From NCBI GenBank assembly GCA_964369475.1, contig CAYJFK010000020.1, positions 1-37,929 of the forward strand: a stretch of DNA of 37,929 nucleotides, read 5' to 3'. Below, one piece after another: positions 22,619 through 31,172 of this stretch. The notes below the pieces were generated by a model that was not told where the DNA came from, did not search any database, and saw only the letters and a list, made by a program, of their open reading frames with translations. This stretch comes from CAYJFK01 sp964369475. GTDB lineage: Bacteria > Bacillota > Clostridia > Oscillospirales > Feifaniaceae. A program made the translations under genes and the position numbers. How positions within the stretch are numbered: the stretch's first letter is position 1; the number at the start of each line of letters is the position of its first letter.

Positions 22619-23682
22619 GCGTTACCCTCTGCGCCCTTTAGCTTTTCGGCACGATCTGCCGTAATAAGCGCATCTATCATCTCGTCAAGATCGCCATTCA
22701 TAAAGGCCTCGAGTTTATATAGCGTTAGAGTAATTCTATGATCGCTAACACGCCCCTGAGGGAAATTATATGTGCGAATACGCTCGCTCCTATCGCCCGT
22801 ACCGACCTGCAACTTACGCTCTGCCGCAGTCTTTGCGGTCTGCTCCGACTGCATCTTCTCGTATATACGAGAGCGAAGAACACGCATAGCCTTATCTTTA
22901 TTCTTGTGCTGACTGCGCTCGTCTTGGCACTCTACAACAATACCTGTCGGCACATGGGTAATTCTAATGGCAGACTCTGTCTTATTAACATGCTGACCAC
23001 CCGCACCACCTGCACGGAATGTGTCAATCTCAAGATCGGCAGTGTTAATTTCAACCTCGACCTCCTCGGCCTCGGGCAAAACGGCAACGGTAACGGTCGA
23101 TGTGTGAATACGCCCCGAAGACTCGGTATCGGGCACACGCTGAACTCTGTGAACACCCGACTCAAACTTAAGACGGCTATAAGCCCCCTCGCCCTCTACC
23201 ATAAAGCTAATTTCCTTAATACCGCCAAGCTCTGTCTCGTTTATAGACATAACCTCGGTCTTAAATTTATGGCTTTCGGCATACATGGTGTACATGCGGT
23301 AAAGCGAATGAGCAAAAAGTGCCGCCTCGTCGCCGCCTGCACCGCCTCTAATTTCCACAATAACGCTCTTGTCGTCGTTGGGATCTTTGGGAAGTAGCAA
23401 AATCTTTAGCTCCTCAAGGCAGTTCTCGATTGTCTCCTTCGACGAGTGAAACTCCTCCTCGGCAAGCTCTGCCATGTCAGGATCACTCATAAGCTCCTTT
23501 GCATCGTCGTGCGCAGCGACGGCCGCCTTGTACTCCCTGTACTTTTCAACAATGGGAGTAAGATTTTTAAACTCCCTCATCAGTTCACGATACAAATTCT
23601 GATCGGAAACAACATCAGGGTCAGACAACTGACCCTCTATTTCAATATAGCGACTCTCTACCGCCGCAAGGCTTTCAAGCAT
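22615..23682 (-). CDS. prfA: Peptide chain release factor 1
   Basis: Reads UAA and UAG stop codons and triggers peptide release. The 355-residue protein carries GGQ (RAGGAGGQHVNKTES) and the RF1 tripeptide motif PxT, here PDT in RVQRVPDTES, where many species have PAT or PVT. The start region is MLESLAAVESRYIEIEGQL. The upstream AUGG-rich ribosome site is modest. A possible promoter lies at 23736-23764. It is coupled to the Sua5-type gene downstream. Confidence 0.96.
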   Translation of the reverse strand: MLESLAAVESRYIEIEGQLSDPDVVSDQNLYRELMREFKNLTPIVEKYREYKAAVAAHDDAKELMSDPDMAELAEEEFHSSKETIENCLEELKILLLPKDPNDDKSVIVEIRGGAGGDEAALFAHSLYRMYTMYAESHKFKTEVMSINETELGGIKEISFMVEGEGAYSRLKFESGVHRVQRVPDTESSGRIHTSTVTVAVLPEAEEVEVEINTADLEIDTFRAGGAGGQHVNKTESAIRITHVPTGIVVECQDERSQHKNKDKAMRVLRSRIYEKMQSEQTAKTAAERKLQVGTGDRSERIRTYNFPQGRVSDHRITLTLYKLEAFMNGDLDEMIDALITADRAEKLKGAEGNA

Positions 23683-23735
23683 GTTTTAACCATCCATTCT
23701 AAAATATATATTATCGCCTGTGCGACAACTTTATA

Positions 23736-23764
23736 ATACTATCTATATCTACCCAAAATATCAA
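23736..23764 (-). promoter_or_regulatory. Possible prfA promoter
   Basis: Minus strand TTGATA (23764-23759), 17-base spacer, TAGTAT (23741-23736), with TATTAT overlapping. It lies between the DUF951 gene and prfA, 53 bases from the prfA start. Confidence 0.4.
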
Positions 23765-23776
23765 AAAGAGCAAGCA

Positions 23777-23986
23777 TTAACCAAGTTCTATGTTGCCATC
23801 TTCAACCGCTTTACTCTCGACACTCTTAATGCCGCCGACAGCCTTAGACCGTACCATCCAAAGCTCCCTACCGCACCCTTCACACTTAAACCGAATGTCC
23901 ATCCCCGTCCGCATAACAACAAACCGACTACTGCCACAGGGGTGCTTTTTCTTCATAATGCAAATATCCCCAACATTCAGTATCAT
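23777..23986 (-). CDS. DUF951 family protein
   Basis: A 69-residue protein with the DUF951 hallmarks HPCGSSRF and the paired-Cys segment FKCEGCGRELWMVRSK. The family is small, conserved in Firmicutes and often found beside the ychF GTPase, with no established function. The cysteines may bind a metal. AAGGAG precedes the ATG. The C-terminal tail is slightly longer than usual. It is co-directional with prfA and may be the first gene of that group. Confidence 0.88.
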   Translation of the reverse strand: MILNVGDICIMKKKHPCGSSRFVVMRTGMDIRFKCEGCGRELWMVRSKAVGGIKSVESKAVEDGNIELG

Positions 23987-24096
23987 AAAAAGTGCTCCTT
24001 TTTAGGCAATTACAAATAAACGCTTCTCTGCAATTATATATATTATCATATGTAGGGAAAAAATTCAAGATAAATATAATAAATTAAGAACTATAT

Positions 24097-24348
24097 AAGT
24101 AAGAACTATACTAAGTAATAGGTAATAGTGAAGAAGTAATAACTATGGAAAAAATTGCTTGCGCAATTTTAATTATATTCGGAGCTAAACCCCAACGGGG
24201 TTTAGCGGATAAGCAAAAAAACGCTATGCGACATTTTGTCGCATAGCGTTTTTTACCCTCAAATTGCCAAAGGCAATTTGATATTTCTAATATAAAAGCG
24301 GTAGCTTTTACACCATAGCTCTTACTTCTTACTTATTACTTATTACTT
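24097..24348 (+). repeat. Long composite multi-hairpin element, copy E8
   Basis: Left heptamer arm (AAGTAAT, AGGTAAT, AGTGAAG, AAGTAAT, AACTATGG from 24113), then five hairpins: AAAATTGC-ttgc-GCAATTTT (24151-24170), GCTAAACCCC-aac-GGGGTTTAGC (24184-24206), AACGCTATGCGAC-atttt-GTCGCATAGCGTT (24220-24250), CAAATTGCC-aaa-GGCAATTTG and AAAAGC-ggta-GCTTTT. The right arm has ACTTATT units. It fills the gap between the permease 3' end and the DUF951 start. Same grammar as the short copies, with extra modules. Confidence 0.88.
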
Positions 24349-24358
24349 AAAAACCCTC

Positions 24359-25000
24359 TCACCCCACATCGACTCCTTCCATGACCTTTCGTGAAAGTTT
24401 TCTCGAAAAGTAGTGTGCAAGTAGGCATAACGGTAACGATGATATTGCGCCGAGGGAGATCGTTGTTAGGTCGGCAGACATTTGAAGACCCATAAGACCG
24501 CTGTAACCGGCTATCGGGATAAATACCAACAAAAACATTAATATCCTTGTCTTTTCCACACCGTATTTGTAAAGAATGGGGATCGATACCGCCTGATAAA
24601 GTAGGCTGACCGACATTGTTATAAAGATAAGCATTACCCCAACTATCGCTATGTCATATTCAAGCCCGTATAGCATGGAATGAATCAAAACAAGCAGAGT
24701 GGAAATGCCGCCGCCGACAAATATAGTCAGTAGGCCAAAGCTGTATCTGCCGTCTACAACTTCTTTTCTTGTTACATTTAAGGTCATAGCATACTTGTTG
24801 CCGCCCGACATTGCGTCGTAGCTAAAGGCGGAATATATCTGCGAGCCCAATATAAAGACAAGCACCGAGTATAAAAATGACATGTCGGTTATTATGCCGA
24901 TGGCAAGATATACGACCCCGAGAAGCAAAACGGTGTTGAGCGATTTGCTTGAATTTTGCCAATCCTTGAGCACAAGCCCATTAACTGCTGATTTTCTCAT
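24359..25000 (-). CDS. ABC-2 type transporter permease, subunit 2
   Basis: A 213-residue membrane protein with about six predicted helices (VLLLGVVYLAIGIITDM, FLYSVLVFILGSQIY, and others) and the cytoplasmic motif KYAMTLNVTRKEVVDGRYS, shared with the upstream permease. It is the last gene of the gntR-ATPase-permease-permease operon. The two permeases are clear paralogues and probably form a heterodimer with the ATPase. AGGAGG precedes the ATG. The transported substrate is unknown. Similar operons in Firmicutes are linked to cell-envelope stress or peptide resistance. Confidence 0.85.
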   Translation of the reverse strand: MRKSAVNGLVLKDWQNSSKSLNTVLLLGVVYLAIGIITDMSFLYSVLVFILGSQIYSAFSYDAMSGGNKYAMTLNVTRKEVVDGRYSFGLLTIFVGGGISTLLVLIHSMLYGLEYDIAIVGVMLIFITMSVSLLYQAVSIPILYKYGVEKTRILMFLLVFIPIAGYSGLMGLQMSADLTTISLGAISSLPLCLLAHYFSRKLSRKVMEGVDVG

Positions 25001-25008
25001 AATTCCTC

Positions 25009-25623
25009 CTAACTCTCCTTTCTCTCGAGCACCCTTGCAGAGAGCCTGCTCGAGAGAAAATAAACAAAAAGCGACGCCACAAATGCAAGTGGGTTAGACG
25101 GGGCAATGTGCGCATCGCCACCAAAGGTAAAAATAGAAACCATAGGAACTAACATAAATAAAAACATTAAAATTTTTGTGCGCTCTACCCCAAAGCGGTA
25201 CAAAAAGGGCATTACCAAAGACTGATACAATGTAGCGCTCCATGCGGAGATAAATATAACATTAATGGCATTGGATATTGCTACATCATTTGTTATAAAG
25301 GACTGAATATAAACCATGGCAATCGATATTAAGAGACCTGTCACCGTCATTACAATCCCATACATATACCTTGCCGTTATAATTTCTCGCCGTGTCACAT
25401 TGAGTGTCATTGCGTAGGTGTCAAACTTCGACAGGCTGTCGAATGTAAAAGAGGTGCTTACCTGCCCTGCCATTACAAAGACAAGTACCGCATATAAAAA
25501 GGTCTCGCCTTGTAAAATGCCTATAACTAAATAGATGCCGCATAGCAAAAGTATAACAAGTGCCGCTGTTTGCACATTTAATAGCTCCTTTAAAACAAGC
25601 CCCCTTATTGCCCTGACCCTCAT
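25009..25623 (-). CDS. ABC-2 type transporter permease, subunit 1
   Basis: The start MRVRAIRGLVLKELLNVQ at 25623 overlaps the ATPase stop by one base (TAATG), so I use it and not the longer frame upstream. It gives 204 residues with about six membrane helices and DTYAMTLNVTRREIITARYMYG, nearly the same as in the neighbouring permease. The repeated gene form suggests tandem duplication. It is 8 bases upstream of the second permease. Substrate unknown. Confidence 0.85.
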   Translation of the reverse strand: MRVRAIRGLVLKELLNVQTAALVILLLCGIYLVIGILQGETFLYAVLVFVMAGQVSTSFTFDSLSKFDTYAMTLNVTRREIITARYMYGIVMTVTGLLISIAMVYIQSFITNDVAISNAINVIFISAWSATLYQSLVMPFLYRFGVERTKILMFLFMLVPMVSIFTFGGDAHIAPSNPLAFVASLFVYFLSSRLSARVLERKES

Positions 25624-26468
25624 TATTGCGCTCTCCTTGTGTAGTTGATCATAATGTCCTCGACCGACGGACGCAGACAGCTCGCCTCGTCTATGCCGAC
25701 CCCACGAAGTACAAGCGCCTCGACACCAAACGACCCCTCTCTGTGGGAAATAACAGCCTCGCTCGGGATTTGCATAAAGCTCTCCACACTCCCCTTCCAT
25801 ATTGCATGACGGTCGAGCAGATCGTCCTTGCCCTCCGAAAGAAGTATCTCGCCGCCATCTATCATTGTTATAATGTCGGCAACCTTGTCAAGATCGCTCG
25901 TAATGTGGGAGGAGATCAAAATGGCGCACCCCTCGTCCTCTACAATGTCACGCAGAATGTCGAGTATCTCGTCACGCACAAGGGGATCGAGCCCCGAGGT
26001 CGCCTCGTCGAGCAGTAGCAGTCTCGGCCGCCTTGCAAGCACCGTTGCAAGATATAGCTTCATCTGCATTCCCCTCGACATCTCCTTTAGTTTTTTGTCA
26101 AAGGGTAGCTGAAACCTTTTCATGTAGCTTGCAAATAGCTCGCTGTCCCATGTCGAGTACATTGTCGAGAGCACCTTCTCTATCTTCTTTGCATTAACTT
26201 GATCGTAGAAAAAAGCCCCGTCGAGCACCGTGCCTATCTCCTGCTTAACATCAAACTCGTGCGCTATATTGTCACGGCCGAATATCTCGATAGTGCCGCT
26301 CGAGCGCTTTATCATGTTAAGTATAAGCTTAATGGTCGTCGTCTTGCCGCTTGCATTTGCGCCAACAAAACCCATAATCGTGCCGCCCTCAAGCGTAAAG
26401 GAGACATTTTTCAGCTCGAACCCATCGTATTTCTTGCAAACATTTTCAAGTTTTAAAACCACGCTCAT
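25623..26468 (-). CDS. ABC transporter ATP-binding protein
   Basis: A 281-residue ATPase that powers the two downstream permeases. Walker A is GANASGKTT, the signature is MSRGMQMK in place of LSGGQ (the first Gly replaced by Arg), Walker B is LLLLDEATSGLD and the switch His is in SSHI. The C-terminal 65 residues form a variable domain. The divergent signature is typical of the YtrB/YhcG-like group. The ATG overlaps the regulator stop by one base (TAATG), so the operon is translationally coupled. Confidence 0.92.
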   Translation of the reverse strand: MSVVLKLENVCKKYDGFELKNVSFTLEGGTIMGFVGANASGKTTTIKLILNMIKRSSGTIEIFGRDNIAHEFDVKQEIGTVLDGAFFYDQVNAKKIEKVLSTMYSTWDSELFASYMKRFQLPFDKKLKEMSRGMQMKLYLATVLARRPRLLLLDEATSGLDPLVRDEILDILRDIVEDEGCAILISSHITSDLDKVADIITMIDGGEILLSEGKDDLLDRHAIWKGSVESFMQIPSEAVISHREGSFGVEALVLRGVGIDEASCLRPSVEDIMINYTRRAQ

Positions 26469-26845
26469 TATTTTTCCTCCCCATCTGTCAAAACCTTTAG
26501 CATATCGTGCAAAAGATCCTTCTCTATTCCATACTTATCGGCAATCGCAAGGGCACTCGCCATTGCCGCCCTTATCTGTTTTATACCCTCTTTGCGCATG
26601 TCCTTGGCAGATCCGCCCTTAACAAAACTTCCCCTGCCCACCATGCTCTCTATTATGCCGAGGCGCTCGAGCTCCTCGTATGCCCTCTTTGTCGTTATAA
26701 CGCTAACCCTAAGCTCGCTGGCAAGCGCTCTCATGGAGGGCAGTGGGTCGCCCTTCTTTAGCTCCCCCGACAAAATCGCAAAGCGTATGCCATCTATAAT
26801 CTGCTCGTATATAGCACCGCCATCGGGCTTTATTATTATGTTCAA
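26468..26845 (-). CDS. GntR-family regulator (YtrA/YhcF subfamily)
   Basis: A 125-residue protein with an N-terminal winged helix (IYEQIIDGIRFAILSGELKKGDPLPSMRALASELRVSVITTKRAYEELERLGIIESMVGRGSFV) and a short C-terminal helical tail, as in the YtrA subfamily that heads ABC operons. The start is TTG with GGGGAGG about 8 bases upstream. It is preceded by a consensus promoter and an inverted-repeat site, so autoregulation is likely. The effector is unknown. In known relatives, antibiotics or envelope stress relieve repression. Confidence 0.9.
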   Translation of the reverse strand: MNIIIKPDGGAIYEQIIDGIRFAILSGELKKGDPLPSMRALASELRVSVITTKRAYEELERLGIIESMVGRGSFVKGGSAKDMRKEGIKQIRAAMASALAIADKYGIEKDLLHDMLKVLTDGEEK

Positions 26846-26872
26846 GCAGTGACCTCCCCTCTGTTGTTTTTG

Positions 26873-26918
26873 TTGTATTGTGTATATACAATATATACAA
26901 TTTGAGAGCCTTTGTCAA
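26873..26918 (-). promoter_or_regulatory. gntR-ABC operon promoter with operator-like palindrome
   Basis: Minus strand TTGACA (26918-26913), 17-base spacer, TATATT (26895-26890). Overlapping the -10 and start region is a near-palindrome, ATTGTGTATATACAAT (26877-26892), flanked by TTGTAT (26873-26878) and ATACAA (26895-26900). A repressor bound there would block the promoter. A strong promoter with a site at -10 is the usual GntR autorepression layout. Confidence 0.7.
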
Positions 26919-26988
26919 GTGCTTTTGAGAAAATTTTTTAAACTGGAAAAATCAGTCAAGCTTATCGTGGGATTAGTTAAGCAGTAAC

Positions 26989-27030
26989 TAAGAAGTAATA
27001 AGTATGGCATAAAAGCTCTGCTTTTAATTT
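26989..27030 (+). repeat. Partial element, copy E13
   Basis: A lone left arm (AAG, AAGTAAT, AAGTATGG) followed by the hairpin AAAAGC-tct-GCTTTT (27011-27025). The rest of the element is missing. It appears to be a decayed or half copy between the divergent gntR operon and the lipoprotein gene. Confidence 0.6.
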
Positions 27031-27102
27031 AAAAATGCCGTGGTATCTTAAAAATATTACTGTACACATTTCACAAAAAAATCACACAGTTACAAATAAC
27101 CA

Positions 27103-27130
27103 TTGAAAAATCCCGAATTTGTGATATAAT
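27103..27130 (+). promoter_or_regulatory. Lipoprotein gene promoter
   Basis: TTGAAA (27103-27108), a 16-base spacer and extended -10 TGA TATAAT (27125-27130), 57 bases before the start codon. Confidence 0.65.
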
Positions 27131-27186
27131 ATTACAGCGTAACTTTTGAGTTTCGCAAAATAAACAAAACGGAGAGATTAAACAGT

Positions 27187-27852
27187 ATGAAAAACATAGC
27201 AAAAATCGCAATACTTCTTGCTCTGTGCCTTGTTATGACGGCATGCAGCGGCGGCGGTATAGATGCAGGCGCTTACATGAACTTAGAGCTGCAATCTACT
27301 TACCTAAACAACCACACACAGGAATTTATCGACATGCTTTCGGACGATGTAACGGTAGAAGACCTCGAAGAAATGTACTATGGCGGCGTAGAGGCTGAGG
27401 TAGATTTCTTCCTTGGTTACTATTTGGAAATATACACCGAAATGCTCTCGCAAGAGACAATCGATCGTGCAAACACACTTTTTGATCAGATCTACACAAA
27501 CACAAAATACGAAATAGGCGAAGTTCGTGAGAGCGGCTCCAACTACGAAGTAGACATAACAATCTACCCGATCGACATTATCGAGAAGGTAATAACGGTA
27601 GAGTTTGTAACAGAGGCACTCGAGGCAGTCTACTCGCAAGAGGGCGCAGATGAAATGGCAATGGAGGAGCTCGAGGAGCAGTACACAGACATTATCCTTA
27701 CAGCCTTAGAAGAAAACTTAGCGGCGATCGGCCACTTAGAGCCTGTAACAATAACAGCCCTAATCATAGGCGGCGACAGCTACTACGAACTAAACGACAC
27801 AAGCTGGCAAGAAATCGACACCTACATCATCAGCTACGGCAGTGAGGGTTAA
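27187..27852 (+). CDS. Acidic lipoprotein, unknown function
   Basis: The 221-residue protein has a lipoprotein signal peptide, MKNIAKIAILLALCLVMTAC, with lipobox VMTAC and lipidation at Cys20. The mature part is very acidic and mixes alpha segments (DVTVEDLEEMYY, EVDFFLGYYLEIYTEML) with beta-like stretches (YEVDITIYPIDIIEKVITVEFV). It resembles small DUF-type extracellular lipoproteins of Clostridia with conserved Tyr and Asp, but I cannot name the family. GGAGAG precedes the start. It has its own promoter and is followed by convergent comEA across repeat E9. Confidence 0.85.
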   Translation: MKNIAKIAILLALCLVMTACSGGGIDAGAYMNLELQSTYLNNHTQEFIDMLSDDVTVEDLEEMYYGGVEAEVDFFLGYYLEIYTEMLSQETIDRANTLFDQIYTNTKYEIGEVRESGSNYEVDITIYPIDIIEKVITVEFVTEALEAVYSQEGADEMAMEELEEQYTDIILTALEENLAAIGHLEPVTITALIIGGDSYYELNDTSWQEIDTYIISYGSEG

Positions 27853-27853
27853 T

Positions 27854-28180
27854 AAAAATTGCTTTGGCAATTTTTAGGTAATAGGTAATAGTGAAGAAGT
27901 AAGAGGTAATAGTGAATAAGTAATAAGTATGGTAACTTAATTGCCTTTGGCAATTAAGTATTAAATATTATATAGAAAAACCCCAAAGGGTTTTTCTGCC
28001 ATACCTAGTACTTCTTGCCTAAGTAAAAAAACGCTGTGCGACAATATGTCGCACAGCGTTTTTTTACTCTCAAATTGCCAAGGGCAATTTGATATGTTTA
28101 ATATAAAAGCGGTAGCTTTTACACCATAGTTATTACTTCTTCACTATTACCTATTACTTCTTCACTCTTACCTCTTACTT
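27854..28180 (-). repeat. Compound multi-hairpin element, copy E9
   Basis: Entry hairpin AAAAATTGC-tttg-GCAATTTTT (27854-27875), then seven or eight left heptamers (AGGTAAT, AGGTAAT, AGTGAAG, AAGTAAG, AGGTAAT, AGTGAAT, AAGTAAT) ending in AAGTATGG. Then an inverted short core (TTAATTGCC-ttt-GGCAATTAA, AAAAACCCC-aaa-GGGTTTTT). Next come AACGCTGTGCGAC-aatat-GTCGCACAGCGTT (28030-28060), CAAATTGCC-aagg-GCAATTTG and AAAAGC-ggta-GCTTTT. The long right arm overlaps the comEA stop. The second half matches E8. Confidence 0.88.
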
Positions 28181-28621
28181 TAAAAAAACCACAAACTCCA
28201 AAAGCCCCTCCAAGACCTTCTCCCCAATGCCGGAGACCGCCAGTAAATCTTCTGCCTCGCTGTATGGCCTGCCCTCTATAATGCGCTCAGCTATTGTCGG
28301 GCCTATGCCGGGGAGGGTGTCGAGTAGGTCGGCAGGGGCGCTGTTTATGTCTATCTTGCCGTCTATTATATACTGCGGTGGCGTAGTGTCGTTTTGCTCC
28401 GACTGCACTAAAGTGCCGTCTCCATAGCCGACACGATTGCCGCCCAAAAGGAGCATGGCAAGGCAAGAGCATAGCAAAATGGCAAAGAGCACAAGATAAA
28501 ACCCAACAGACCCTCGCCTTACCGCCCTTTTCTCGGGCAGAGGTGAGGCCGTATGGCCTCCCTCGTCTTTGCTCATGAGCAGCGATATATAATGCTCCGA
28601 GTCACGCTTGTTACTATCCAC
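28175..28621 (-). CDS. ComEA-like helix-hairpin-helix DNA-binding protein
   Basis: The 148-residue protein has a cytoplasmic N-terminus, one membrane helix (VGFYLVLFAILLCSCLAMLLLGG), a Ser/Thr/Gln linker and a C-terminal double helix-hairpin-helix (KIDINSAPADLLDTLPGIGPTIAERIIEG and LLAVSGIGEKVLEGL). This matches ComEA, the surface DNA receptor of competence, though stand-alone ComEA domains also occur outside competence. ComEB and ComEC are not in the window. The start is GTG with GGGGG about 7 bases upstream. The last codon and stop (AAG TAA) lie inside a heptamer of repeat E9. Confidence 0.85.
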   Translation of the reverse strand: MDSNKRDSEHYISLLMSKDEGGHTASPLPEKRAVRRGSVGFYLVLFAILLCSCLAMLLLGGNRVGYGDGTLVQSEQNDTTPPQYIIDGKIDINSAPADLLDTLPGIGPTIAERIIEGRPYSEAEDLLAVSGIGEKVLEGLLEFVVFLK

Positions 28622-28728
28622 CTCGCACCCCCTTTAATTTGAGCGCAAAAAGTAGCCCTCACTCGGGCGACTGAGCACCAACCGAGATAGGCTCTCTCGG
28701 TGGAGCGCCCCACCTACAAGCGGCTCGC

Positions 28729-29937
28729 CTACCGCTTTCTTCTCGGCTTAGGTGGTGACGGCGCTCGCATCGGCTTGCGCTCGGGTTCTTCCTCGGTCTC
28801 GACAATTTCAAGCTCGCCCTTGGAATTAAACCTCACCAAAACCGCCTTAGCCCCCGATATACGAGCGAGCTCACGCAGTTTTGGAGCATCGTCCTCGCCA
28901 TAGAAGAAGGTGTAGGACTCGCCCTCCTTGCCTGCCCTGCCCGTTCTGCCAATTCGGTGCAGATAGTGGGCGGCCTCGTCGGGTATATCGTAGTTTATAA
29001 CGGCATCAACACCGCTAACGTCAATGCCCCTTGCCGCAACATCGGTCGCCACAAGAACGGGCAGTGTGCCGGCTTTAAAATCCCTCATAACCTTTGTTCG
29101 TGCCTGCTGACGCATGTCGCCATGCAGACAATCTGCCTTAAGCCCACGCTCCTTTAGCCTAAGGGTCAGCATATCTGCCATACGCTTTGTGTTGACAAAT
29201 ACAACAACACGCTCGAACTGCTTTGTCATTATAATTCGTGCCGTATCCTTTGTCTTTTGCGTGCCGACACCCTCGATAATAAACTGCTTTATCTTTGGAA
29301 TGTCCTCCTTGGAGCGTGTAACGGTAATCTCCTCGGGCTCTTTTTGGTAAAGCCACGAAATGTCCATTACCTCCCTCGATATTGTCGCAGAGAACATGTT
29401 AAGAGTGCGTTCTTTGGAAGTTTTTTCTATTATATAGCAAACATCTTTGTAAAAACCCATGTCGAGCATCTTGTCGCACTCGTCGAGCACAATTCTGCGC
29501 ACACCGTCAAGCCGAACATGACGCTGCTTAAAGAGATCGATAAGCCGCCCCGGTGTCGCCACAAGTATTTGCGGCTTTTTCTTTAGGGCCTGCACCTGAC
29601 GTGCTATCGGGTCGCCGCCATATACCGTTACAATATTAATGCCCTCTTTATGCTTCGAGAGTGCCTTTAAATCCTCGCCTATCTGCACGGCAAGCTCCCT
29701 CGTAGGAGCGAGCACAATGGCCTCTATAAAACTGCCGCTCGTAGCGCTCTCGATAAGCGGCACACCAAATGCACATGTCTTGCCCGTTCCTGTCGGCGCC
29801 TTTGCAACGACCTCGCCGCCCGAAAGTAAAATAGGCAGTGCCTTTTGCTGAATTTCCGTCATCTCTACATAACCCATATCGTCTATGGCGCTCTGCACCT
29901 CGGCCGATAGGTTTAGAGATATAAATGTGTTGTCCAA
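28729..29937 (-). CDS. DEAD-box family RNA helicase (motif II DECD)
   Basis: The 402-residue protein has the Q motif (FISLNLS and TEIQQKALP), motif I APTGTGKT, Ia PTRELAVQ, II DECD (LDECDKMLD, Asp-Glu-Cys-Asp in place of DEAD), III SAT, and IV-VI (VFVNTKR, ARGIDV, HRIGRTGR). A basic tail with KPRRKR follows. Likely roles are RNA unwinding in ribosome assembly or decay, perhaps with RNase J. The short length suggests a minimal CshA/CshB type. Start TTG with AGGTG upstream. The 107 bases before comEA hold the palindrome ACCGAGAT/CTCTCGGT, maybe a weak terminator. Confidence 0.92.
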   Translation of the reverse strand: MDNTFISLNLSAEVQSAIDDMGYVEMTEIQQKALPILLSGGEVVAKAPTGTGKTCAFGVPLIESATSGSFIEAIVLAPTRELAVQIGEDLKALSKHKEGINIVTVYGGDPIARQVQALKKKPQILVATPGRLIDLFKQRHVRLDGVRRIVLDECDKMLDMGFYKDVCYIIEKTSKERTLNMFSATISREVMDISWLYQKEPEEITVTRSKEDIPKIKQFIIEGVGTQKTKDTARIIMTKQFERVVVFVNTKRMADMLTLRLKERGLKADCLHGDMRQQARTKVMRDFKAGTLPVLVATDVAARGIDVSGVDAVINYDIPDEAAHYLHRIGRTGRAGKEGESYTFFYGEDDAPKLRELARISGAKAVLVRFNSKGELEIVETEEEPERKPMRAPSPPKPRRKR

Positions 29938-30062
29938 GTTAATTCACCTGTATCTTTTTTATTTTATTTTTGTAGTCTATCACATTTATCAAGATATTGC
30001 AAATGTGATAAATACAGTGTATAATGGCATAATAAACCATATATTAAAGGAGGCGAATTTTT

Positions 30063-31103
30063 GTGGATAAAGCTGTTATAAGAAGAAATATTAAAAAAAG
30101 GGCAAAAGAATCACTAAAAGGGTCTCGTTTTGCCGCATGGGGAGTGCTGATAATACCGGTTATTTTAACCTTAGCATTTGCCATGATAGACCTTATGATA
30201 ACCTTTGGGCTTGGCTATCCACTCGATACGCCGAGCGAAATATTGGCTCAGGACAGCACCTATGTAATTCTTACATTAATAACGGGAGTTATTAGCTTCC
30301 TTCTCGTAACTCCTGTGCTCTATGGTATAAGAGAATGGTTCTTAGAACTTGGCGACGGACGAAAACAGCCCGTAACATTTGCCTTTGGCTGGTACTCCTC
30401 CCTTGCCTTCTACGGAAAAAGCATAGGGCAGTCTCTACTTGTCGGCATACTGTCTACACTTTGGAGCTTGCTCTTTATAGTACCACTTGTCTTTGCAATT
30501 CCCCCACTTGCAGTATTGGCGACGGTCATTGCGAGAAATATTGTAATATTCGGAGTGGAACTTGCCTTTATCATAGTGTATATGGCAATCATTCTCCCCA
30601 TCATGCTGGTAAGCATATTCCTTACACGGTATGCCGCCGCACCCTATATAATAATACTTCACCCCGAGCGTACCGTTGTGCAAACTATTGGCGACAGCAC
30701 AAGGCTTATGAAGGGGCACAAATGGGAATACTTTGTATTTGTTCTAAGCTTTTTCCTAAACTTTTTGCTAATACCGCTAACGATCGGTATAGCTGCATTT
30801 TGGGTCGTGCCCTACTTTAACCAAGCAAGCGCACTTTTCTTTAAATATATAGAAGATTTCGACACGATGCGCAACCACTCATTCGACGACATACCGCAAG
30901 GCGGAAGTTACAGCGGCAGTCATAGCGGCCATGTAAACCTAACCCCCGAGGAGGTCTTAGACCTGCAAGGTGCACCGATAGAAAAGAGCACGCCTACCAT
31001 AGAATTTGACTCGTCGAGATACAGGGACTACCTAAAGAGCGGCGACGACATGGGCGACACAACAGAAATATACGACGGCACAAACCAAGAACCCCCTCAG
31101 TAG
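30063..31103 (+). CDS. DUF975-family membrane protein
   Basis: The 346-residue protein has about five to six membrane helices and the family's N-terminal pattern IRRNIKKRAKESLKGSRFAAW, with a soluble, Asp/Ser-rich C-terminus (about 275-346) containing PPQ at the end. DUF975 proteins are common in Clostridia and their role is unknown. The start is GTG with AAAGGAGG 9 bases upstream. It lies 69 bases before metG on the same strand, so co-transcription is possible. Confidence 0.85.
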   Translation: MDKAVIRRNIKKRAKESLKGSRFAAWGVLIIPVILTLAFAMIDLMITFGLGYPLDTPSEILAQDSTYVILTLITGVISFLLVTPVLYGIREWFLELGDGRKQPVTFAFGWYSSLAFYGKSIGQSLLVGILSTLWSLLFIVPLVFAIPPLAVLATVIARNIVIFGVELAFIIVYMAIILPIMLVSIFLTRYAAAPYIIILHPERTVVQTIGDSTRLMKGHKWEYFVFVLSFFLNFLLIPLTIGIAAFWVVPYFNQASALFFKYIEDFDTMRNHSFDDIPQGGSYSGSHSGHVNLTPEEVLDLQGAPIEKSTPTIEFDSSRYRDYLKSGDDMGDTTEIYDGTNQEPPQ

Positions 31104-31172
31104 GCGAGGGCATATTCGTATAGCAAAGGCATATTAGACAAGCTGTCTTAATTATAAGGAGGAAGAAAGAAA

